Shown here piece by piece: positions 33,336 to 41,704 of a stretch of DNA of 64,000 bases. A program made the position numbers and the translations under genes. Source of the DNA: Phycisphaerales bacterium. Lineage in GTDB: Bacteria; Planctomycetota; Phycisphaerae; Phycisphaerales; UBA1924. Each line of letters starts with the position of its first letter. The stretch's first letter is position 1. The notes beneath the pieces are model-generated. The model ran no database searches. It was not told the DNA's origin and worked only from the letters and a program-made list of their open reading frames with translations. The stretch is from NCBI GenBank assembly GCA_027019265.1, contig JALUWX010000020.1, positions 1 through 64,000 on the forward strand, in the 5' to 3' direction.

Positions 33336-34894
33336 AACACGAGCACCGTGTCCGTCCAGTGATGGGGCGCCCACGTCTCACCACGACCCTCGTTGAGGTA
33401 CGGATCCAGCTCGTACTCCACCCGGAGCACATCCGTCATCGTGAACTCGCGCTGGGTGTCAACGATCCAGGGCTCCACCTTGTCCCCCGGAGCCCACCCG
33501 GAGCGATCGAACTTCCATGTCCCCCCCTGGGGTCGGCACGGGTTCAGATAACAGTCCGTCTTCCACAGATGATCCCGCGCGGACATCGACATGAAGTCCC
33601 CCTCGATCACATCCCCCATCTCGTCGTCCTCCGACAGCACGGGTGAGATCGTCATCGTCCTCCAGATGGGCATGAACTCCCCGGCGTTCATCGAGTTCGG
33701 GAACATCCCGTGCCCCGTCACCGTCGCGCGGACACGCGCCCCCGTCGCGCCCTCGGGGACCCCGACCTCGCGCGGGACGTAGAACCCCTCGACCGGGCTC
33801 TCCGGGTTCCCGATCTCCGCTTCCCCGTTCCACAGGTTCACCACCTTGATGGGCTCACGCTCCAGCGAACCCTCGTAGAAGTCCAACCGGAACGACACCA
33901 ACCACCCCTTCATGTACGTCCCGATGTGGGTCTCCAGGGTCCGCGCGTCCTTGAACAGCGGGAGCAGGTCCGTCACATCCATCGACCACGTCCACCCGCG
34001 CCGGTACGGCGTGATGAACCGGAACACCTCGAACCGCTCGTACGTTTCGTTCCCCTCGTCATCCACACCCGTCGGAACCCGGATCCCCACCGTCCCCTTC
34101 TTGTCCCAGTGGTCGTACCCCATCTCGGGCTCGCTGAGTGTCAAGGTTGCAACAACCCGCCCCACGGACTCGGGGATCCCCGAGAAGTCCACATCGCTCG
34201 TCAGCGTCGCGCCGTTCTCGAGCAGCGCCGCATCGAACACCCCGATCGACACGGGCTCCGGGATCGGATCCCCCATCGCCGTCTCGCGCACGATCGCGAG
34301 GTCCGCGATCTCGATCCCCTCCCCCACCACCCCGGCCTGCGCCTTGAACTCCGCCGGACGGGTGTTCCACACCATCCCATCGATCACGGACACCCCATCG
34401 ATCGATACCGACACCCGAGCCCCACCCAGCTCGTACCGAACCCGCACATCCACATCCACCCACGACCCCGTCCGGAACTCCACATCGGAGCACACATTGA
34501 TCCGCTCGCGACCATCAACATGGACCGACACCTCCCGCTGCGGCCGGTCGTACCAGTTCCCATCCCCATCGAACCACCCCATCACCCGACCGTCCTCGTC
34601 CGCGCTCTTGTCGGGAACGGGGTTGTGGACATCGAGCCCCACCCCGATCACCCCCGGCGCGTTGGGCTCGTCCCACGAGAAGTCATCCTGAACCTTCAAC
34701 CCCTCCGGGATCAGGATCACCCCAGCGCCCCGCGCGTCCTCCCCGAGTTCCTCGGGGGTCGGGACTTTCACGCGCACCGAGACCTGCACCGCGCGGACAA
34801 CCCCAGCCGTCGCGTCCGTCTCCAGACGCGCCGACTGCGCGCAGCACAACCCGGACACAACACCAAGAACGATCAGGATCAATCGGTTTCGCAT
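33326..34894 (-). CDS. Secreted PNGase F-like protein
   Basis: The 522-residue protein has a signal peptide (LILIVLGVVSGLCCA). The second half resembles peptide-N-glycosidase F: RFEVFRFITPYRRGWTWSMDVTDLLPLF, then IGTYMKGWLVSFRLDFYEG and a following VVNLWNGE, matching the two jelly-roll domains of that enzyme. The first half is a beta-rich region resembling a concanavalin-like fold. I cannot confirm the catalytic acid residues. It may remove N-glycans or bind sugars. The ATG at 34894 precedes the signal peptide; the longer frame to 34936 adds no support. Confidence 0.6.
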   Translation of the reverse strand: MRNRLILIVLGVVSGLCCAQSARLETDATAGVVRAVQVSVRVKVPTPEELGEDARGAGVILIPEGLKVQDDFSWDEPNAPGVIGVGLDVHNPVPDKSADEDGRVMGWFDGDGNWYDRPQREVSVHVDGRERINVCSDVEFRTGSWVDVDVRVRYELGGARVSVSIDGVSVIDGMVWNTRPAEFKAQAGVVGEGIEIADLAIVRETAMGDPIPEPVSIGVFDAALLENGATLTSDVDFSGIPESVGRVVATLTLSEPEMGYDHWDKKGTVGIRVPTGVDDEGNETYERFEVFRFITPYRRGWTWSMDVTDLLPLFKDARTLETHIGTYMKGWLVSFRLDFYEGSLEREPIKVVNLWNGEAEIGNPESPVEGFYVPREVGVPEGATGARVRATVTGHGMFPNSMNAGEFMPIWRTMTISPVLSEDDEMGDVIEGDFMSMSARDHLWKTDCYLNPCRPQGGTWKFDRSGWAPGDKVEPWIVDTQREFTMTDVLRVEYELDPYLNEGRGETWAPHHWTDTVLVFYR

Positions 34895-34952
34895 GGACCA
34901 AGCGTACCCGAAGCACGCGCGATCCACCCGACTCAAGAGCTCAAGCCAAGCC

Positions 34953-35354
34953 CTAGTGAGGGACTTCCTTCACCGCGTTCCGGTTCCACGCCGGGACCCG
35001 CATCACGATCGGCCCTTCGCCCTCGACCTCGCACTGACACGCGAGCCTCGAGTTGATCTGCAGACCCGGCGCTTCCTCCACCCGGTCCTCTTCCTCCTCC
35101 TCGGCCTCGCTCAGCGAGTCCATCCCCTCCTCGATGTACACATGGCACGTCGAGCACGCGCAGACCGCACCGCACGCATGCTCGATGTTGATGTGATGAC
35201 GGAGCGCCAGGTTGAGCAAATGCTCCCCCTTCGCGGCCATCAGTTCGTGCTCCGCTTTGTCCGACCCGTCCTCGTTCAGATCCTTCGGATTCTCAAGAAT
35301 GATCCGCACAGGGACTGTCTGAGGCCCAAGATTCTCGTCTTCGTGATAGTGCAT
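34953..35354 (-). CDS. fdx: ISC-type [2Fe-2S] ferredoxin
   Basis: The 133-residue protein is an adrenodoxin-type ferredoxin like Fdx of the ISC system. The cluster ligands are Cys61, Cys67, Cys70 and Cys106 (C-x5-C-x2-C...C), embedded in HACGAVCACSTCHVYI and SRLACQCEV; Cys65 is extra. The acidic DSLSEAEEEEEDRVEEAPGL segment is typical of the partner-binding helix. It probably gives electrons for Fe-S assembly, although no isc genes are near. GGAG lies before the ATG at 35354. It is divergent from the glycosyltransferase gene. Confidence 0.88.
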   Translation of the reverse strand: MHYHEDENLGPQTVPVRIILENPKDLNEDGSDKAEHELMAAKGEHLLNLALRHHINIEHACGAVCACSTCHVYIEEGMDSLSEAEEEEEDRVEEAPGLQINSRLACQCEVEGEGPIVMRVPAWNRNAVKEVPH

Positions 35355-35474
35355 TCAAGAACTCCGTCAAAGCGCCCTGCTCGTGGACAACGCTCTACCA
35401 TAGTCACGGACAACACCCAATTTCGAGCGATTCCAAACAGGACACCCCGCTCCGGAACACCCCGGATCCACACC

Positions 35475-36296
35475 ATGACCCACCCGAGCGAACGCGCCGA
35501 GCTCGACCTCACACTCGTTGCCCCCGCGCACAACGAAGAAGAGAACATCGACAAGCTCGTCGATGAGGTCTTCGATGCGCTCGATCCGCTCGGGATCCGC
35601 TACGAGTTCATCATCGTGGACGACGGCTCCACGGACACCACCCGATCCAAAGTCCTCGCGCGAGCCGACCAACACCCCTGGCTCCGCTGTGTCGTGATGA
35701 CCAACACCCCCCAGGGGAAGGGGAACGGGCAATCCGCGGCCTTCGCCGCCGGGTTCGCCGCCGCGCGCGGCGCCCTCATCGCCACGATGGATGCCGACCT
35801 CCAGAACGACCCCAAAGACCTCGGAGCCATGCTCGAACTCCTCCGGGAAGCCGACGCCGACTTCGTCCAGGGGGACCGATCCAAGGCCCGCGCCCAAGGG
35901 GATGCCTGGATCCGTCAGTTCGGATCCAGGATCGGGCGCGCCTTCCGGCGCATGATCCTCGCGGACACCATCACGGACACGGGATGCTCCCTGAGGGTCA
36001 TGAAGCGCGAGATCGCGCTCCGTCTCCCCCTCGAGTTCAAAGGGGTCCACCGCTTCATCCCCGTCAGCGCGAGACACATGGGCTACAGCGTCGTCGAGAT
36101 CGACGTCACCCATCGCCCAAGACACGCCGGGGAACCCAAATACGGGATGGGGATCACCAAACGCGCCCTCCCCGGGCTCGTGGACTGTTTCGCCGTGCGC
36201 TGGATGAGCAGCCGGAGACGACCCGTCACGAGCGAAGAGCACGCGCCGTCCCGCGCACAGACCCCCGAATCCGTCGAGGAACGTGTCGGCGCATGA
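35475..36296 (+). CDS. Polyprenyl-phosphate sugar transferase (GT2, DPM-like)
   Basis: The 273-residue protein is a family 2 glycosyltransferase of the dolichol-phosphate-mannose synthase type. It shows LTLVAPAHNEEENI, IIVDDGSTDTT, the DxD motif in ATMDADLQNDP, QGDRSKA, and the acceptor-side block GYSVVEIDVTHRPRHAGEPKYG. It should load a sugar onto a lipid phosphate at the cytoplasmic membrane. It lacks the C-terminal membrane helices of some relatives. Its stop overlaps the ATG of the next gene by four bases, and the partner encodes a LAB_N membrane protein, a pairing that suggests lipid-linked sugar or lipid A-like modification. Confidence 0.85.
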   Translation: MTHPSERAELDLTLVAPAHNEEENIDKLVDEVFDALDPLGIRYEFIIVDDGSTDTTRSKVLARADQHPWLRCVVMTNTPQGKGNGQSAAFAAGFAAARGALIATMDADLQNDPKDLGAMLELLREADADFVQGDRSKARAQGDAWIRQFGSRIGRAFRRMILADTITDTGCSLRVMKREIALRLPLEFKGVHRFIPVSARHMGYSVVEIDVTHRPRHAGEPKYGMGITKRALPGLVDCFAVRWMSSRRRPVTSEEHAPSRAQTPESVEERVGA

Positions 36297-36907
36297 AAGC
36301 CTCCCCCGTCATCGCGATGGTCCTCCTCGTCTTCCTCGGGATCTGGCTCGTCCTCCAACCCACCCTCATGCGCGGGCACTCGGACCTCACACTCAAGGTC
36401 GGCTCCACCGAGGTCATGCTCGAACGCCTCGGAGAGAACCCCGACACCCCCGAGGGCGCGAACTACATCGTCCTCTCCCCCTCCTCCATGCGCGGCGAGA
36501 TGATCAACGCACAGGACATCGACGAGTTCGTCTCCACCCGGATCGACGACTGGAACGCACGCCCCGCATTCGAACGACAGCTCCTCGGGTTTTTCAACAT
36601 CACCAGCTGGGCGACCTTCGGGTTCGTCGTCGTCGGGCTCGTCGGACAAACGGCCTTCTTCGGGCGCATGCTCGTCCAGTGGATCGTCTCCGAACGATCA
36701 CGCATCTCCACCGTCCCCGTCGCCTTCTGGTGGATGAGCTTCATCGGAGGGGTCTGCCTGTTCATCTACTTCGTCTGGCGCACCGACATCGTCGGGGTCA
36801 TGGGACAATCCACCGGGATCGTCATCTACGCGCGGAATCTCCGGCTCATCAGCAAACAACGACGCGCGACCCAAGCCAACTTCGAACCAGAAGGCGCCCC
36901 GGCCTGA
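36293..36907 (+). CDS. LAB_N (lipid A biosynthesis N-terminal domain) membrane protein
   Basis: The 204-residue protein has an N-terminal helix (VIAMVLLVFLGIWLVL), an exported segment, and a C-terminal LAB_N domain with the characteristic GLVGQTAFFGRMLVQWIVSERSRISTVPVAFWWMSFIGG. This small multi-helix domain is found alone next to DPM-like glycosyltransferases and fused to lipid-A-disaccharide synthase; it probably handles a lipid-linked sugar. The ATG overlaps the stop of the glycosyltransferase gene (ATGA). The hypothetical gene at 36930 follows after 22 bases. Confidence 0.8.
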   Translation: MKASPVIAMVLLVFLGIWLVLQPTLMRGHSDLTLKVGSTEVMLERLGENPDTPEGANYIVLSPSSMRGEMINAQDIDEFVSTRIDDWNARPAFERQLLGFFNITSWATFGFVVVGLVGQTAFFGRMLVQWIVSERSRISTVPVAFWWMSFIGGVCLFIYFVWRTDIVGVMGQSTGIVIYARNLRLISKQRRATQANFEPEGAPA

Positions 36908-36929
36908 CCCAACCACGAAAGGACCGCGC

Positions 36930-37523
36930 ATGCGCGTCTACATCGACGACACACAACTCGACAACGCCGACAACGTCGAACACGCCATCGACCTCGCGCG
37001 AGCCCACATCGAGGACCAACCCCGACTCATCATCGATATCCTCGCCGACGGCGAGCCCGCGACCCAGGAGCACCTCGAGAACCCGGGCGCGGTCATCGGA
37101 GAGATCCGATTCACCACGACCGAAACCGGCGCGTTCCTCACGGAGACCGTCCACACCGCGAAGGACTCCCTCAAGCTCCTCCACGACGACCAATCCACCT
37201 GCGCGGACCAGCTCCGCAAAGGTGAACTCGAGAGCGCCATGCAAACCCTCGGCGCGATCATGGACACCTGGCAAGCCGTCCGGGACGTCATCGCCCAGGT
37301 CGCCCACCTCGCCGAGATCGAGATCGGGACCCTCCAAATCGACGACCAAACCGGCGCGGAGTTGACCAAAGGGCTCTCCGACGCGCTCACCGAGGTCCGA
37401 GAATCACTGCAAACCCAAGACTGGGCTACACTTGGGGACGTCGTCGAGTATGATCTACAGACACACGCGACGCGCTGGTCCAAGCTCCTCGACACCATGA
37501 TCGAGCACACCCAGAACGTCTGA
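36930..37523 (+). CDS. Conserved hypothetical protein, mostly helical
   Basis: The 197-residue acidic protein is soluble, with no signal peptide or membrane helix. The first 70 residues mix strands and turns (MRVYIDDTQL, LIIDILADG), and the rest looks like long helices (KDSLKLLHDDQSTCADQLRKGELESAMQTLGAIMDTWQAVRDVIAQVAHL), possibly a coiled coil or helical bundle. I do not recognise the family. AAAGGA lies before the ATG. It is in one plus-strand run with the glycosyltransferase and LAB_N genes and with the next gene. Confidence 0.65.
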   Translation: MRVYIDDTQLDNADNVEHAIDLARAHIEDQPRLIIDILADGEPATQEHLENPGAVIGEIRFTTTETGAFLTETVHTAKDSLKLLHDDQSTCADQLRKGELESAMQTLGAIMDTWQAVRDVIAQVAHLAEIEIGTLQIDDQTGAELTKGLSDALTEVRESLQTQDWATLGDVVEYDLQTHATRWSKLLDTMIEHTQNV

Positions 37524-37567
37524 TCCGCGCCGCCAGGGGGCCGCGCCACCACGAACCCGAGGCCGTT

Positions 37568-38275
37568 ATGCCGTCGCTCGAGCGCACCAACCAGATCGAT
37601 GCGCAGATGGAGCACGCATCCCGCGCGCTGAGCGAGCGCCGATATCTGGAATGCGCGAATCTCTCCAGGGACGCGCTCCGGAAAGCCCGAACCGTCGGGG
37701 ACTTCGAACGGATGGCCCGGATCGTCATGCCCCTCCTCGAATCCCAGCGCTACCTGAGACAGGAAGCGCTCGCGCGGGGGGACGCGTGGGTCATCGCGAG
37801 CGCGTCGGACGCGCCCAGCGTCCCCGAGAACCGCTGCTACCTGTTCGCGCCCATGCTCGTCGGCGCGGACGCGCTCCAGTTCCGGATCGCCGCTCAGCAG
37901 ATGGGGGTCGCGCCCTTCGTCCTCACGCGCGAACCCCAAACCTCACAAGGGCTCTGGCCCATCGTCGGGGTCGCGCAGCGCGTCGTGCGCATCCGGATCG
38001 ATCCACCGACCGACCCGGAGCGCATCGACCCCGCATGGTTCGCGCTCGCGCACGAGAAGCTCGGGGACCAAGCGATCATCGATGCCGAAAACGCTTGCGA
38101 ACCAGCAGACCCGCGCGCCTGGTTCGTGGACGACCTCCTCGACCGACTCGATGCCTGCCCCGAGCACGAGAAGTTCCTGATGCGCCTCGCCGACGCGTGC
38201 AAAGAAGCGATGACCCAGCCCGCGCCGACCATCATCCGGCGCAGGCCGCTCGTCAACGATCCCTTCTCGTTCTGA
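37568..38275 (+). CDS. Conserved hypothetical protein
   Basis: The 235-residue soluble protein begins with a helical segment that looks like a TPR-type repeat (ASRALSERRYLECANLSRDALRKARTVGDFERMARI) and continues with a mixed alpha/beta part (NRCYLFAPMLVGADALQFRI, VAQRVVRIRI). I do not recognise a known family. It starts 44 bases after the previous gene and is likely in the same operon. Its end is followed within six bases by the stop of the convergent VPAP-tail gene. Confidence 0.62.
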   Translation: MPSLERTNQIDAQMEHASRALSERRYLECANLSRDALRKARTVGDFERMARIVMPLLESQRYLRQEALARGDAWVIASASDAPSVPENRCYLFAPMLVGADALQFRIAAQQMGVAPFVLTREPQTSQGLWPIVGVAQRVVRIRIDPPTDPERIDPAWFALAHEKLGDQAIIDAENACEPADPRAWFVDDLLDRLDACPEHEKFLMRLADACKEAMTQPAPTIIRRRPLVNDPFSF

Positions 38276-38280
38276 TCAGC

Positions 38281-39090
38281 TCACCGCCGACGACGTGCCC
38301 CGAGCGCACCCGCACCCAGCAGCACCATCACCGACCCGGGCGCGGGGACGTACCCGATGTTGTCGATCGTCGCGATATTCCCGATCGTCCCCGGATTCGT
38401 CCCGTACTCCCCGTCGTTCACGGAGATGAAGTCGTACCGACCCCACTCGCTGTTCCACCCGTTGTAGGTGCGCGAGATCTCCACGATCGTCTCGCCCGAC
38501 TCGATGTCCACGATCGTCGTATCGAACACCCCAGACTCCGTATCGACCTCGAGCACGATCCGGTACCACGTGTCGAACGACCACGAGTGCGCCCCGAGAC
38601 CGAAGTCCCTCGAGGCGCCGTTCTGACCGTCCGCGTTCCGCACGTAGAGACGGAACCGGTTCGACCCGCGCGTCGCGTACACAAACGCCTGAGGCATCCA
38701 GTTGAAATCCGACTGATCCGTCTCCTGGAAGAACCCCGAAGCGGCGATCCAGTTCGGATTGCTCCCGTTCCCTCCACGATCCAATCGCAGATCCGTCTCG
38801 AATCGCTGGTAGCGAGAATGCTCCACCTGCCCCGCGATCCCACCCGATGACCCGATCCCGTCCCCGTTGATCTGCATCGCGCGGGTCATCGAACCGAACG
38901 CGTCCTGGGTCTCGATCACCGAAACCGTCGGCCCGGGGTTGCTCGGGCTGTCGATGAACGACGACACGTCCCGCCAGATCCCGGCCGGCGAATCCCCGAT
39001 GTCGTACCCCTCGAAACCTTCCGAAACAACACCCGCGCCCGCCGCCGACACCGTCAGCGTGAGCGCACCGATCGCGCACTGTGCTCGCAT
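38281..39090 (-). CDS. Secreted protein with exosortase-type (VPAP) tail
   Basis: The 269-residue protein has a signal peptide (CAIGALTLTVSAAGA) and a C-terminal VPAPGSVMVLLGAGALGARRRR sorting tail. The mature part looks like a concanavalin-type beta-sandwich (EGFEGYDIGDSPAGIW, SRYQRFETDLRL, WYRIVLEVDTESG). It is probably surface-bound; the ligand is unknown. Three ATG codons follow one another; I chose the last (39090) because GGAG lies six bases before it. It is downstream of moxR on the same strand across a 170-base gap with a hairpin. Confidence 0.75.
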   Translation of the reverse strand: MRAQCAIGALTLTVSAAGAGVVSEGFEGYDIGDSPAGIWRDVSSFIDSPSNPGPTVSVIETQDAFGSMTRAMQINGDGIGSSGGIAGQVEHSRYQRFETDLRLDRGGNGSNPNWIAASGFFQETDQSDFNWMPQAFVYATRGSNRFRLYVRNADGQNGASRDFGLGAHSWSFDTWYRIVLEVDTESGVFDTTIVDIESGETIVEISRTYNGWNSEWGRYDFISVNDGEYGTNPGTIGNIATIDNIGYVPAPGSVMVLLGAGALGARRRR

Positions 39091-39245
39091 CATCATCTCC
39101 AGTTGTGCGGCGGGTCCCTCATCGGCGCATGTCCCCATCCGCCGATCTCGGTGTGTCGTGACACCAAAACAATGTCGCTCCGAGCCGCATCGATCGCAAC
39201 GACCGAAGCAATCCGCAGCGGATCCCCCACTGTTCCATTTATCTA

Positions 39246-39266
39246 GCTGATTTGAACCAAATCAGC
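39246..39266 (-). terminator. Perfect hairpin covering the moxR stop codon
   Basis: GCTGATTT (39246-39253) and AAATCAGC (39259-39266) pair perfectly around a five-base loop; the moxR stop codon TGA lies in one arm. There is no T tract downstream on either strand, so a terminator is uncertain. It may instead protect the message end. Confidence 0.35.
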
Positions 39267-40314
39267 CCCCGCGAATCGCCGGATCTCGGGGGAGCGTCTC
39301 GACGATGTTCCGGACCACCCCGTCCGTGTCGATCTGCTCCGCGCTCGCTTCAAAGTTCAGCATCACCCGATGACGCAGCGCCGGGAGCGCCACACGCTGC
39401 ACGTCCTCGATCGACGCGCTCGGACGACCGTCCAAAAGCGCCCGGACTTTCGCGCCCAGCATCAACGCCTGCGCCGCGCGCGGCGACGCGCCGAGCGCCA
39501 CATACCGATTCACCATCGGGGTCGCGAACGCGCCGTCCGAGAGCTCCGACTTCGGATGGGTCGCGAGCACACAACGGATCGCATAATCCGACACGTGCTC
39601 CGGGACCGGGACCCTCCGCACCAGCGCCTGGTGCGCAAGCAAGCCCCGCGCATCGAGCACCTTCTCGATCGTCGGGACCTCCGCGCCCGTCGTCCGATCC
39701 AGGATCTCCTTCATCTCCTCGCGCGACGAGTACCCCACGCGCAGCTTGAAGAAGAACCGATCGAGCTGCGCCTCGGGGAGCGGATACGTCCCCTCCTGCT
39801 CCACCGGATTCTGGGTCGCAAGCACGAAGAACGGCGCCGGGAGCTCGTGCGTCACCCCCCCCACCGTCACCGAACGCTCCTGCATCGCTTCGAGCAGCGC
39901 GCTCTGGGTCTTCGGAGTCGCGCGGTTGATCTCGTCAGCCAAGACGATGTTCGCGAACACCGGCCCACGCTGGAACCGGAACGAACGACGAGCCCGACCC
40001 GACTCATCGACCTCCTCGTCCACCACCGTCGTCCCCGTGATATCCGCCGGCATCAGGTCCGGGGTGAACTGCACACGACCGAACTCCAGATCGACGGCCT
40101 GCGCGATCGAACGGACCAGCAACGTCTTCCCGATCCCAGGGACCCCCTCGAGCAAGGTGTGACCCCCAGCAAACAGACACGTCAGCGCGTCCTCCACCGA
40201 CTCGCGCTGTCCCACCACCACGCGCCCCACCTGGTCACGCACACGCTCGAAATCTGCGCGGAACGTGTCCGCCGCTCGTTGGGTCGCTTCCACATCGGGG
40301 GTTTGATCGCTCAT
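39262..40314 (-). CDS. MoxR-family AAA+ ATPase
   Basis: MoxR ATPases are chaperones that activate or assemble VWA-domain partner proteins. The 350-residue protein has Walker A in GVPGIGKTLLVRSIAQ, the sensor region DLMPADITGT, Walker B in IVLADEINRATPKTQSALLEAMQE, and ATQNPVEQEGTYPLPEAQLDRFFF. A BatA/VWA gene lies 8 kb away at 29869, but no VWA gene is adjacent here. TAGGAT lies six bases before the ATG, without a ribosome binding site. The tRNA-Cys gene and its terminator lie upstream on the same strand. Confidence 0.92.
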   Translation of the reverse strand: MSDQTPDVEATQRAADTFRADFERVRDQVGRVVVGQRESVEDALTCLFAGGHTLLEGVPGIGKTLLVRSIAQAVDLEFGRVQFTPDLMPADITGTTVVDEEVDESGRARRSFRFQRGPVFANIVLADEINRATPKTQSALLEAMQERSVTVGGVTHELPAPFFVLATQNPVEQEGTYPLPEAQLDRFFFKLRVGYSSREEMKEILDRTTGAEVPTIEKVLDARGLLAHQALVRRVPVPEHVSDYAIRCVLATHPKSELSDGAFATPMVNRYVALGASPRAAQALMLGAKVRALLDGRPSASIEDVQRVALPALRHRVMLNFEASAEQIDTDGVVRNIVETLPRDPAIRGG

Positions 40315-40332
40315 GGAGCGATCCTATCGCAC

Positions 40333-40367
40333 AAAAAACGAACAAGCCGACCCGGATCGGATCGGCT
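40333..40367 (-). terminator. Intrinsic terminator of the tRNA-Cys gene
   Basis: On the minus strand AGCCGA and TCGGCT pair around a loop that can itself pair (CCGATCCGG), followed by TTCG and six T residues (40338-40333). It lies just after the tRNA and before moxR. Confidence 0.75.
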
Positions 40368-40380
40368 CGTCCCATGAAAG

Positions 40381-40465
40381 AGGCCGCGGTGGGATTCGAA
40401 CCCACGATGGGCTTGCGCTCAACGGATTTGCAATCCGTTCCCTTCGTCCACTCGGGCACACGGCC
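40381..40465 (-). tRNA. tRNA-Cys (anticodon GCA) with an unusually long variable arm
   Basis: The 85-base cloverleaf has a seven-pair acceptor stem (GGCCGTG and CGCGGCC), a D arm of class-II style (CCC...GGG), an anticodon stem ACGGA/TCCGT with loop TTGCAAA (anticodon GCA), a 16-base variable region (TGAGCGCAAGCCCATC) that can form its own small stem, and a T arm GTGGG-TTCGAAT-CCCAC. The discriminator is T, the identity base for cysteinyl-tRNA synthetase; tRNA-Ser would have G. CCA is not encoded. A normal tRNA-Cys has a four- or five-base variable loop, so this one has class II shape. Confidence 0.9.
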
Positions 40466-40594
40466 GTCATTCCTCGCTCTCGAGGGCAGGGACGCTACAA
40501 GGGCTCAACCCAAAGGTCAACCCGGCGCGTCCAAATGCACGATACGATACGCACACACACCCCCCGGAATCGCGATTCCAAGCCCGAGATCCGC

Positions 40595-41662
40595 ATGACC
40601 TCACGACCCACCACCCTCGCCGCACCGATCCTCATCGCGATCCTCGCCGGGCAATCGCTCGCGCAGGACACCCAGCGTGTGATCCCCGTCGCGCCCGAGG
40701 AAGAAGGCAGCGCCTCCAGCGAGCCCTCGGACGATCTCCCGCGCATGGGGACCAACGAAACACCCATCCCCCCCTCCAAGTCCGAACGCTCCGAGCCCCA
40801 CCATCCCGGCCTCACCGGGGGGGACGACTGGATGCGCGCCCTGAGCGATTCGCTGGCCGACGACATCGAACCCGCAACACTCCCCGAGGGGACCTTCATC
40901 ATCTCGCGCCCCGGCCGACTCGTCCCGGCCCCCAACGAACGGGTGATCTTCGTCCCCGACCACGCGCACCGACTCCCCGGCGAAGGCCCCATGCTCATCC
41001 TCCCCAGCGCCTCACTCGCGCGGCTCGAACAAGTCTGGGCAAACCAACCCGTCATCCTCTCCGGCGAAGTCTTCCGCTATCGAGAACACACCTACCTCCT
41101 CGTCTCCGACTCCACAATCGGCGCGTTCGAGGTTCCCGAACCGATCCAAAGCCCGGACACCACGACCGAGGACCAGCCCGACGAGAACACAGCGCCCGCT
41201 GAGAACGCTCAGCCCAGCGCGACCCTCGAGGACGATCCCGAAGTCCGCGCCCTCCTCGATGAGCTCCAAGCGGACATCGCCCCCACGGAAGACCCCCGCG
41301 CGATCGAGGAACTCAACGACCCGAGACAGCGCCAGGGGGACCTCGAGTCCGCGCCCCCCGCGCTCGCGCCCGGGATCCGCGAGGGCGCGATCCTGGTCCG
41401 ACGCGCCGCGCGTCTCGTCCGCGCCAACGACGGCGCGTGGAGCGCCGTCTTCGACAACGACGACATGACCAGCGCCGACGGGATCGAGCTCACCCTCCTC
41501 CCCTGCCTCCTCTCGGAACGGATGGAGAACGCCGCCATCGCCTTCGGCCCGGAAACCCGGTTCACCATCTCCGGGCGCATCACCATCCACCACGGGCGCG
41601 CGTACATCCTCCCCACCTTCTACCAACGCACGCGCCCGGGAGAAATCGAGCCCTGGCAGTAA
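40595..41662 (+). CDS. Secreted protein of unknown function
   Basis: The 355-residue protein has a signal peptide (LAAPILIAILAGQSLA). The mature part is Pro/Glu/Asp-rich with a low-complexity acidic middle, flanked by two similar beta regions, TFIISRPGRLVPAPNERVIFVPD and AILVRRAARLVRANDGAWSAVFDND. This suggests two copies of a small domain. I do not recognise the family. The ATG at 40595 precedes the signal peptide; the longer frame reads through the tRNA-Cys gene and is not real. It ends 42 bases from the convergent nuoH. Confidence 0.65.
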   Translation: MTSRPTTLAAPILIAILAGQSLAQDTQRVIPVAPEEEGSASSEPSDDLPRMGTNETPIPPSKSERSEPHHPGLTGGDDWMRALSDSLADDIEPATLPEGTFIISRPGRLVPAPNERVIFVPDHAHRLPGEGPMLILPSASLARLEQVWANQPVILSGEVFRYREHTYLLVSDSTIGAFEVPEPIQSPDTTTEDQPDENTAPAENAQPSATLEDDPEVRALLDELQADIAPTEDPRAIEELNDPRQRQGDLESAPPALAPGIREGAILVRRAARLVRANDGAWSAVFDNDDMTSADGIELTLLPCLLSERMENAAIAFGPETRFTISGRITIHHGRAYILPTFYQRTRPGEIEPWQ

Positions 41663-41704
41663 CCAGGGCTCGGACGAGTTTCAGATTGTCTCAGGCACCC
41701 CAGC

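Noticed and set aside
40381-40465. Reading the long-armed tRNA as tRNA-Ser or tRNA-Sec
   Set aside because: The anticodon loop is TTGCAAA (GCA), the discriminator is U, and the acceptor stem is seven pairs, not the eight-pair form of Sec tRNA.
40313-40594. Upstream extension of the gene at 40595, starting at an ATG at 40313
   Set aside because: It reads through the tRNA-Cys gene (the translation contains the GGIRTHDG signature of antisense tRNA). The signal peptide begins at 40595.
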